Source of the DNA: an uncultured Mucispirillum sp.
Lineage (GTDB): Bacteria > Chrysiogenota > Deferribacteres > Deferribacterales > Mucispirillaceae
Length of the DNA stretch: 5,085 nucleotides
Direction: 5' to 3'
Assembly (NCBI GenBank): GCA_947177675.1
Contig: CAMWVK010000159.1
Location: 1 to 5,085, forward strand
Within the stretch, counting starts at the first letter, position 1; each line of letters opens with the position of its first letter. The notes under the pieces are model-generated. The model saw only the letters and a list, made by a program, of their open reading frames with translations, did not search any database and was not told the origin of the DNA. A program made the translations under genes and the position numbers. Shown here in pieces: positions 1 through 5,085 of the stretch.

Positions 1-188
1 CTAAAATAGAACGGACATTTTTTTAAATAATATATAAAAATTTATTTTTCAGCTGCATTTTAAAGCATATCTGCAATATTATAAAGGCTGTTATGTAATT
101 ATAATCATTATATTTTTTCCCTAAAATTAACTAATATATTCAGATAAAAAATATCTTAAAATACTTTTATATAAAGAAATTTAAAAAG

Positions 189-215
189 TTTAACATTTTG
201 ATTTTAAATGTTAAA
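189..215. promoter_or_regulatory. Perfect 10-bp inverted repeat, candidate operator
   Basis: TTTAACATTT (189-198) is matched exactly by its reverse complement AAATGTTAAA (206-215), with a 7-base spacer. The dyad contains the candidate -35 element TTGATT (198-203) of the upstream promoter. Its centre lies about 75 bases before the start point predicted for the downstream promoter. It could therefore be a repressor site for the first or an activator site for the second. It is not a good FNR box, because the TTGAT at 198-202 lacks a matching ATCAA half. The regulator is unknown, and AT-richness raises the chance of random dyads, although ten perfect pairs containing a C and a G is more than usual. 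Confidence 0.4.
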
Positions 216-225
216 TTTGTATAAA
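198..225 (+). promoter_or_regulatory. Candidate upstream promoter
   Basis: TTGATT (198-203), a 16-base spacer and TATAAA (220-225) resemble sigma-70 -35 and -10 boxes. Transcription would start near 232 and give a leader of about 70 bases before the ATG at 303. The -35 box sits within the inverted repeat at 189-215, an arrangement that suits repression. Chance matches are frequent in DNA this AT-rich. Confidence 0.25.
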
Positions 226-242
226 TTATGTATTTTTAGATA

Positions 243-270
243 TTGACTAATAAAAAAAAATTATTATATT
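243..270 (+). promoter_or_regulatory. Best candidate promoter, with an A9 run in the spacer
   Basis: TTGACT (243-248; five of six consensus bases), a 16-base spacer and TATATT (265-270; five of six) make the best sigma-70-like promoter in the leader. Transcription would start near 277, leaving a leader of about 25 bases that contains the GGAGG at 290-294. The spacer holds nine consecutive A (252-260), so slippage there would change the spacing between the two boxes. The TTG of the -35 box could also be read as a start codon, but it has no ribosome binding site. Confidence 0.4.
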
Positions 271-289
271 TAGAAAATATATTATTATT

Positions 290-294
290 GGAGG
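290..294 (+). promoter_or_regulatory. Ribosome binding site fixing the reductase start
   Basis: GGAGG lies 8 bases before the ATG at 303. This near-ideal Shine-Dalgarno sequence fixes translation start at 303 rather than at the in-frame TTG at 243, which has no such site. Starting at 303 also puts the twin-arginine motif at residues 18-19, a normal n-region length for a Tat signal. Confidence 0.85.
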
Positions 295-302
295 CAAAGA
301 AT

Positions 303-473
303 ATGGGAAAAGAAACTAATGTTTTAAAATCATTAGAAGAAAGCTCAGTATCAAGGCGTTCCTTTTTAAAAGGCACAGCAGCACTTGGTGCAATGGCTGC
401 CATGTATGGCTGCTCTAAAGATGGCGGTTCAGATATTATATACGGGGGGGGGCTGGCAGTAATACTCCCATAG
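303..473 (+). other. Tat leader reading frame that ends after the G tract
   Basis: These 56 codons are what the sequence encodes from the true start in the present tract state. The n-region has 17 residues before RR(18-19)SFLKG. A hydrophobic Ala/Gly/Met stretch spans about 25-36, followed by Cys37 in the context MYGCSKD and a Gly/Ser/Asp linker. A weak lipobox is possible at Cys37, which would make the reductase a Tat-exported lipoprotein. After the tract the frame reads seven unrelated residues (GLAVILP) and then TAG. The peptide alone would be a signal sequence with no enzyme; it is the broken front of the downstream reductase, not a separate gene. Confidence 0.85.
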
Positions 474-3400
474 TAGATGAAACACTTGAAGAAACAGTGT
501 TTATGGGCTGTTCACCACACAACTGCGGTGGTGGTGCATGCGGAATTGCTGCCCATGTAGCAGGCGGCAGAGTAGTTAGGTTTACAACAGATAACAGACC
601 TGGCTATGATATGATAGATAATAAAGGTATTTATGATTCTCAAAGAAGAGGCTGCGTTCGCTGCCGTTCAAAAAAACAATGGCTCTATCGTCCTGACAGG
701 CTTTTATATCCATTAAAACAAACTAAAGAGCGTGGTGATTTATCAGGCTTTGTTAAAATTTCCTGGGCTCAGGCTGCAAGAGAAATTGCTTCTGAAATGA
801 TAAGAATTAAAAATACTTATGGTCCAGAATCTTTCCACAGATTTTATTCAACAGGTGATGGTGCAGAATATCCTCGTTCTCGTCAATTTTCAGCAAATCT
901 TTTATTTGGTTTAGGCGGTGAATATGCATATCATGATGACTATTCATTCCCTAGCTGGTATACAGCAGGTTATTTTACATGGGGTAACACTTATCCCGGA
1001 GCAAACTCTGCACCTGATTTACAAAATTCAAAAGCTATTGTTTTATGGAGTGGTAACCCTTCAGAAATGATAGGCTCTTGTAATGTTTCTTGGTATTTAA
1101 CCCAAGCAAGAGATATGGGGGTGCCGGTAATTTGTGTTGACCAGCGTATTTCTAAAACTGCATCTATGCTTGCAACTGGTGCTGGCAATGTGCCGCCAGT
1201 AATTACACCTGTTGGTGGAACAGATGGTGCATTAATTGCAGCTATGCTTTATCACTTAGTTTCCAAACATATAGAAACAGTCGGAACTGGCGATATTTGG
1301 CAGACTACTAGATATTTAAATCCAAGAAAGGTTGCGAAATATGTTCATGGTTTCTTTGATAAATTACCTGATACAGGAGAAGGCTCTACTTATTCTTATA
1401 GAACAGAAGTTACAGAAACTGACTACCCAGTAGCAGAAGGCGGCTCATATTCTGCTTATATTTTTGGTAATGAAAAAATAGCATTTAATAAAAAAGCATC
1501 AATTTACCCTGAAGAAATAGGATACCATACAAGTGCAGATTCATTTGACTGGTATGCTGGTGTAGATGAAGCAGGTAACCCTAAAACAGTAAATAGAAAA
1601 GATGAACTGCATGGCAAAAAAACTAAATGTTATGGTCAAACACCAAAAACTCCAGAATGGGCAGAAAAAATTACAGGTGTTTCTGCTGATACTATTAGAG
1701 CATTTGCAGAATATCTTGCACAAGTTTCTTATAATAATGGCTGGGGTGGTATATCATTACTGCAGATTGGCGGTTTCCAAAGAAATACCGAAGGTGAGCA
1801 GGGTATTAGAGCATTCTTTGTTCTTGCTGGTGTATTAGGCTGCTTTGGTAAAAATGGTGCTGCATTTGGTAACCCATCAGCCTCTGCTGCAAAAGATGCA
1901 CAATATCTGCCGTCATTTACGCCACACACTACTCCATGGGCAGATTCTAGTTTAAAAGCAAATATTAAAGCAGGTACAGGACTTCAAAGCAGCACTGCTG
2001 GTATTTCAAATATTGGAAAAAGATTTGATGAAACGAAATTAACTCATACTGTTTCAAATAAAGAAAAAACAAACAGTTCATTCCCAGTATTTATGTGGCA
2101 GGATGCTATTGAAAAAGGTGCAACTGGTAAATCAAGGTGGGGTGTTACAGATGTAGCAAATGGACCAGCTATTAAACTTATATTTAACTTTGGTGGTAAC
2201 TGTGTTGTTAATCAGGCAGGTGATTATAACCTTACTACTCAAATTCTTAAAATGGCAAATAAACAAACAGTATCAGAAGATGCTAACTTCCCTAACAGAA
2301 AATATCAGTTAGAATTACTTGTAACATCTGATTTCTTTATGACTTCATCTGCTCAGTATTCTGACTATGTGCTTCCTGCAGCTATGGCTTTTGAGCGTAA
2401 TTTTTACAAAACTGTAAATGATGCAGTTCATTTTTCACCAAAAGCAGTTGATGCTCCAGGTGAAGTATTATCTGACTATGAAATGACATGGAGAATACAT
2501 GATTATTTAGGCAGCAGTTTTACAGGCGGTTTAACTAATGCAGCTACAGAAATTCGTGATGAACGCTTATTATTAAAAAGCATATATACTGCACCTGCAG
2601 CAGGCGAATATGCTGGTATGACTTTTGAAGAGTTTGTTCAAAAAGGACTTGTTACTTCTGGTACTCAAATAAGCAGCCCTATATATATTATTTGGAACAC
2701 ATTTAGAAACGACCCTGAAACAAATTTATTAAATACACCTACTGGTAAAATAGAGGCTTACTCTCAAGGTATGTGTGAATATTATGAGGCAAGGCTTTTT
2801 AATAACAATGATACATCAGTTCAGCTTGTAAATGGCTCCATTAAAACAAAAGGAGAAACACATACTAATGGTATGTATGTTTACCCAGTTCCTATGTATA
2901 TACCACTTGTTGAAGGCGTTCATGCTTCTAAAGAAGAGGGATATGCTCATCCAGATCCATTAGGAACAGATGCAAAAGGTTACACTTACCGTCTTCACAA
3001 CTGGCACATGCAGTATCGTTCTCACTCTACATTAAACTCAAATGCTTACTTAAATGAGCTTTATAAAAAAGACATTAATGGTAATCCAGCATTTTATAGT
3101 TTAGACAGAGGTCAAAATAAAGTATATGGCGAAAATGCTGCAATATGTGATGAAAATGTCTACGAACCAGTATTTGTAAGCCCTAATACTGCTTCTGATT
3201 TAGGTATTACAGAAAAAGGTGCAAGAGTTGTTATTTATAATGACCGTGGTGCAATTTATGCTTATGCTCAAGTTTCTAAACTTATTCATGATGGTGAAAT
3301 TATGATAGGTCAGGGTGCATGGGCATCTGTAATTGATGAAAAATTTACTACACTAGTTACAAATATTACTCATAAAATAGATACAGGCGGCTGTTCAAAT

Positions 3401-3484
3401 ACTCTTATGAGCATAAGACCTTCAAGAATATGCCAAGGTATGACATTATCAAACGATACTAAAGTTGGTATCCAAGTTATATAG
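303..3484 (+). CDS. dmsA: DmsA-type molybdopterin reductase, frameshifted at a G9 tract
   Basis: This is the catalytic subunit of a DMSO-reductase-family enzyme using bis-MGD molybdenum, exported by Tat. As written, translation from 303 stops at 471-473 (56 residues). The conserved body continues in the -1 frame to 3484. One extra G, or two fewer, in the tract at 444-452 restores about 1060 residues. Restored numbering: Tat motif SRRSFLKG at 17-24; FS0 cysteines 70, 75, 80 and 118; candidate Mo-ligand Ser215 in DDYSFPS, matching the E. coli DYSS serine; pterin-domain motifs QNSKAIVLWSGNP, NFGGNCVVNQ and MTSSAQYSDYVLPA; and a C-terminal dinucleotide-binding domain with TPTGKIEAYSQ and YNDRGAIYAYA. 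Similarity to DmsA/YnfE is clear along the whole length, but the protein is about 245 residues longer than E. coli DmsA, with one large insert before KTPEWAEKITGV. The substrate may be DMSO, TMAO or another S-/N-oxide. No stop codons or decay are seen outside the tract. Confidence 0.9.
444..452 (+). repeat. G9 homopolymer tract, candidate phase-variation switch
   Basis: Nine consecutive G follow TAC and precede CTGGCAG in an otherwise AT-rich gene. They encode glycines in the low-constraint linker between the Tat leader and the first Fe-S motif. G9 gives YGGGLAVILP-stop and G8 would give YGGGWQ-stop. G10 or G7 would give YGG(G)AGSNTP and run on into the full enzyme. Two of every three tract lengths are thus OFF and one is ON. 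A sequencing or assembly miscount of one G would look identical. Confidence 0.75.
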
Positions 3485-3487
3485 GAG
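3484..3487 (+). promoter_or_regulatory. Ribosome binding site overlapping the reductase stop codon
   Basis: GGAG begins at the last base of the TAG stop (3482-3484) and lies 8 bases before the ATG at 3496. The overlap suggests that translation of the two subunits is coupled. Premature termination at the G tract would therefore be expected to lower output of the ferredoxin subunit too. Confidence 0.75.
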
Positions 3488-3495
3488 ATGAGAAT

Positions 3496-4125
3496 ATGCA
3501 ATACGGATTTTATATAGACCAAACTCGCTGCATTGGCTGCCATGCTTGTGTAGTTGCATGTAAAGATAGAAATGATATTTTACCGGGACCTGTGGCTTTA
3601 AGAAAACTTTATACAGAAGAACAAGGCACTTTCCCTAATTCTAATGTTATTAATACAACATTAAGCTGCAACCACTGTGCAGACCCAAAATGTTTACCTG
3701 CATGCTCATTTAATGCGATATACAAAGATGATAAGTTTGGTGCAGTAGTAGTTGATAGAAATAAATGTCAAGGTGCAGGTTCATGTATTACCGCATGCCC
3801 ATATAAAGCCATTGATAGAGCTGATACTGGTGCAAATTATAACGAAAATTATACGCAGGAACCACAAAAAGGTATTTACTGGCAGGTAGACCACCCAGCT
3901 AATAAATGCGATATGTGTTTACCATTAATTAAAAAAGGTGAAAAACCAACTTGTGTTGCAACATGCCCACAAAGAGCATTAGACTGGGGTCCAATAGATA
4001 TGTTGAAATCATCATATCCTGATGCAGTAGATTATGTTGAAATCAATGTAAATGGTGCAAATATCTATGCAGACCCGTCAGAAACACATCCATCTGTAAT
4101 ATTTAGAAAAAAAGCTCGTATATAA
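3496..4125 (+). CDS. dmsB: DmsB-type four-cluster iron-sulfur electron-transfer subunit
   Basis: This 209-residue ferredoxin-like subunit carries electrons between a quinol- or cytochrome-linked donor and the catalytic subunit. It has no signal peptide, so it should be exported by Tat as a passenger on its partner. Four cysteine groups are visible: 12/15/18/22, 58/61/66/70, 91/(Ala94)/97/101 and 138/141/153/157. The start (MQYGFYIDQTRCIGC) and later CPQRALDWGPIDML align closely with E. coli DmsB. Two differences stand out. The second Cys of group three is Ala94, exactly the place of E. coli Cys102, which predicts a [3Fe-4S] instead of a [4Fe-4S] cluster. The gap between groups three and four has 36 residues against 16 in E. 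coli, an extra loop at about 108-135. The length is close to that of E. coli DmsB. It starts 11 bases after the upstream stop. Confidence 0.93.
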   Translation: MQYGFYIDQTRCIGCHACVVACKDRNDILPGPVALRKLYTEEQGTFPNSNVINTTLSCNHCADPKCLPACSFNAIYKDDKFGAVVVDRNKCQGAGSCITACPYKAIDRADTGANYNENYTQEPQKGIYWQVDHPANKCDMCLPLIKKGEKPTCVATCPQRALDWGPIDMLKSSYPDAVDYVEINVNGANIYADPSETHPSVIFRKKARI

Positions 4126-4146
4126 ACTGTTACAGAAAATTAAATA

Positions 4147-4173
4147 CTCACCTGCTTATATAAGGCAGGTGAG
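4147..4173 (+). promoter_or_regulatory. Intergenic stem-loop between the ferredoxin and chaperone genes
   Basis: CTCACCTGC (4147-4155) pairs perfectly with GCAGGTGAG (4165-4173). With one bulged G, the inner CTTATATAAG can add three more pairs, closing a 4-base loop. It is the most stable-looking structure in the noncoding DNA here. No run of T follows, and the chaperone's GGAG begins only 5 bases after the stem. A canonical intrinsic terminator is therefore unlikely. Likelier roles are protecting the 3' end of a processed dmsAB message or lowering chaperone translation relative to the enzyme subunits. Confidence 0.6.
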
Positions 4174-4187
4174 CTAATGGAGTTGCA

Positions 4188-4868
4188 ATGCAGTTAAATG
4201 ATGAAATAATAAGTATAATGCAGGGGAGAGAAGTAACTTATGCTGCAATGTCTGACTTATTTCTTTCTCTTATGGAAGTAAAGCAAATTAAAATGCTGGA
4301 AGATTTAATGCCAATATATGAAGAAATGGCAGAAAATACAGACAATCAACATATAAAATATGGAGTTTCCTGTTTATCAGAGGTTGTAAGGGAATATAAA
4401 GCAAGTAATGATACAGCAAAGAAAAACTTATTAGAATGCTGCAGCAGAGAATATTCAAGGCTTTTTTGTCTTGGTAATGCAGCAGCAATATCAGAATCTG
4501 TATATGTTTCTCCACTTCATTTAACTATGCAGGAGCAGGAACTTGAAGTCCGCAGTTTATATAAAATGTGCAGTTTTGATATGAAACATACCTCTAATGA
4601 GCCACATGACCATTTATCTTATGAGCTTATGTTCATGTCATACCTTTCAAAGGGAACATACCAAAATATAGAAAAAGGTGATAATGCACAGGCTGAAAGT
4701 TTAATAAACCTGCAAAAAAGTTTTATAAAAGACCATCTTTTAAACTGGCTTGGTTATTTTTCATCAAGTATTAAAAAGTATAAAGAGGGTGACAGGTTAT
4801 ACTATCCACTATCCTGCCTTTTATTAGGCTTTATTGAAGAAGATAGTGCTTTTCTTGAAACTTTATAA
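4188..4868 (+). CDS. TorD/DmsD-family molybdoenzyme maturation chaperone
   Basis: This is a 226-residue cytoplasmic, all-helical chaperone expected to bind the Tat leader of the reductase and hold it until the molybdenum cofactor is inserted. Two family signatures are visible: EYSRLFCLGN followed by ESVYVSP (about 88-108), and the hallmark EPHDH at 138-142, continuing LSYELMFMSYL. It has no signal peptide or membrane segment, and its length is typical (about 200-230). The ATG at 4188 has GGAG at 4179-4182, 5 bases upstream. Its position directly after the A and B subunits supports a dedicated role for this enzyme. Whether it is closer to DmsD, TorD or the SerD/DdhD-type chaperones cannot be settled by eye, so no symbol is given. 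Confidence 0.9.
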   Translation: MQLNDEIISIMQGREVTYAAMSDLFLSLMEVKQIKMLEDLMPIYEEMAENTDNQHIKYGVSCLSEVVREYKASNDTAKKNLLECCSREYSRLFCLGNAAAISESVYVSPLHLTMQEQELEVRSLYKMCSFDMKHTSNEPHDHLSYELMFMSYLSKGTYQNIEKGDNAQAESLINLQKSFIKDHLLNWLGYFSSSIKKYKEGDRLYYPLSCLLLGFIEEDSAFLETL

Positions 4869-4889
4869 AACAATTAAGGAGTAATGCCT

Positions 4890-5085
4890 ATGAAAAGGCT
4901 TATGTTAACTATATTAACGATGTTGTTATCTATTGTATTTCCTGCTTATGCTTATATTGGCGATGCGTATGTTACACCAGACAGCTGGAGTAAGCATGTA
5001 AATGCCAACGGTATCAAAGCAAGCTTAAAAGGTATCAACTTTGGTGATGCAGGTATATTAAAAATAGGTTTAACAACAAGAGCCA
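4890..5085 (+). CDS. Secreted protein of unknown function (5' part only)
   Basis: The reading frame is open from ATG 4890 to the window end (65 codons), and its 3' end lies outside. AAGGAGT at 4876-4882 is a strong ribosome binding site, with 8 bases between GGAG and the ATG. The gene starts 21 bases after the chaperone stop, so co-transcription is likely. Residues 1-21 form a clear Sec signal peptide: MKR, a Leu/Ile/Met-rich core, then FPAYA with predicted cleavage before YIGDAYVTP. There is no RR motif, no lipobox Cys and no CxxCH heme site in the visible part. The mature start (SWSKHVNANGIKASLKGINF) is not one I recognise. Its place in the order A-B-chaperone-X equals that of the haem b subunit in ser/ddh/clr operons, but nothing visible confirms that identity. 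Confidence 0.8.
   Translation, partial: MKRLMLTILTMLLSIVFPAYAYIGDAYVTPDSWSKHVNANGIKASLKGINFGDAGILKIGLTTRA

Larger units (their letters stand above)
1..302. other. Gene-free AT-rich upstream region
   Basis: No credible coding sequence was found on either strand. The stretch is very AT-rich and full of short A and T runs, as expected for a promoter region. It holds an inverted repeat (189-215), two candidate sigma-70-type promoters and the ribosome binding site of the reductase gene, each listed separately. Positions 1 to about 180 show only weak AT palindromes, such as AGATA/TATCT at 142-156, which are expected by chance at this composition. No end of an upstream gene and no clear terminator can be recognised. 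Confidence 0.7.

Noticed and set aside
142..156. AGATA/TATCT hairpin in the leader
   Set aside because: Five A/T-rich pairs are expected by chance at this base composition.
198..215. FNR box at TTGATTTTAAATG
   Set aside because: Only one half-site (TTGAT) matches; the second half lacks ATCAA. The better-supported symmetry is the longer dyad at 189-215.
243..302. TTG at 243 as the start of the reductase leader
   Set aside because: There is no ribosome binding site before it, and the added residues are low-complexity Lys/Leu. The TTG forms part of a good -35 box. The ATG at 303 has GGAGG 8 bases upstream.
497..505. GTG at 497 or ATG at 503 as a true start of a separate, leaderless reductase gene
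   Set aside because: There is no convincing Shine-Dalgarno sequence. The same frame continues upstream through a sensible linker (AGSNTPIVDETLEET) to the G tract, where it meets the Tat leader. The break is a frameshift, not a gene boundary.
991..1929. Open frames on the minus strand and in another plus frame inside the reductase gene (991-1188, 1541-1723, 1729-1929, 1602-1838)
   Set aside because: They are short, lack ribosome binding sites and any recognisable domain, and lie wholly within a strongly conserved coding frame.
4147..4187. Intrinsic terminator after the ferredoxin gene
   Set aside because: The stem is good, but no T run follows and a ribosome binding site begins almost at once.
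4288..4515. Minus-strand open frame within the chaperone gene
   Set aside because: It is a Leu/Ile-rich product of AT-rich antisense with no start signal. The plus-strand frame carries the TorD-family motifs.
1..5085. tRNA, rRNA, CRISPR array, insertion sequence or attachment site
   Set aside because: No cloverleaf, spaced direct repeats, transposase or flanking inverted repeats were seen anywhere in the window.

Overview
The window is AT-rich, with A/T-ending codons and strong GGAG-type ribosome binding sites. It comes from a low-GC Gram-negative-type bacterium with Tat export and anaerobic molybdoenzyme respiration. A gut or sediment anaerobe such as a Deferribacterota (Mucispirillum-like) or Campylobacterota member would fit. 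That placement is a guess from composition and gene content; there is no rRNA or other marker gene here.

Layout, all on the + strand: a gene-free AT-rich leader (1-302) with two candidate promoters and a perfect 10-bp inverted repeat; a DmsA-type molybdopterin (bis-MGD) reductase catalytic subunit (303-3484) that is frameshifted at a run of nine G; a DmsB-type four-cluster ferredoxin subunit (3496-4125); a 62-bp intergenic gap with a strong stem-loop; a TorD/DmsD-family maturation chaperone (4188-4868); and the 5' end of a secreted protein of unknown function (4890 to the window end). The short spacings suggest one operon.

The genes form a recognisable module. The chaperone loads and proofreads the cofactor-bearing catalytic subunit before Tat export, and the ferredoxin subunit wires it to an electron donor. 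The substrate (DMSO, TMAO or another S-/N-oxide) cannot be read from the sequence. No DmsC/NrfD-type membrane anchor is present in the window. The gene order A-B-chaperone-secreted protein resembles serABDC/ddhABDC/clrABDC more than dmsABC.

The most interesting point is the G9 tract at 444-452, between the Tat leader and the catalytic domain. Both sides are intact and well conserved. As written, the gene stops after 56 codons; one more G, or two fewer, would give an uninterrupted protein of about 1060 residues. This looks like an ON/OFF phase-variation switch on a respiratory enzyme, or a homopolymer sequencing error, which must be excluded. Further points are a natural Cys-to-Ala change at the DmsB position equivalent to E. 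coli Cys102, which predicts a [3Fe-4S] cluster; unusual FS0 cysteine spacing in the catalytic subunit; a possible Tat lipoprotein leader; and an A9 run inside the spacer of the best promoter.
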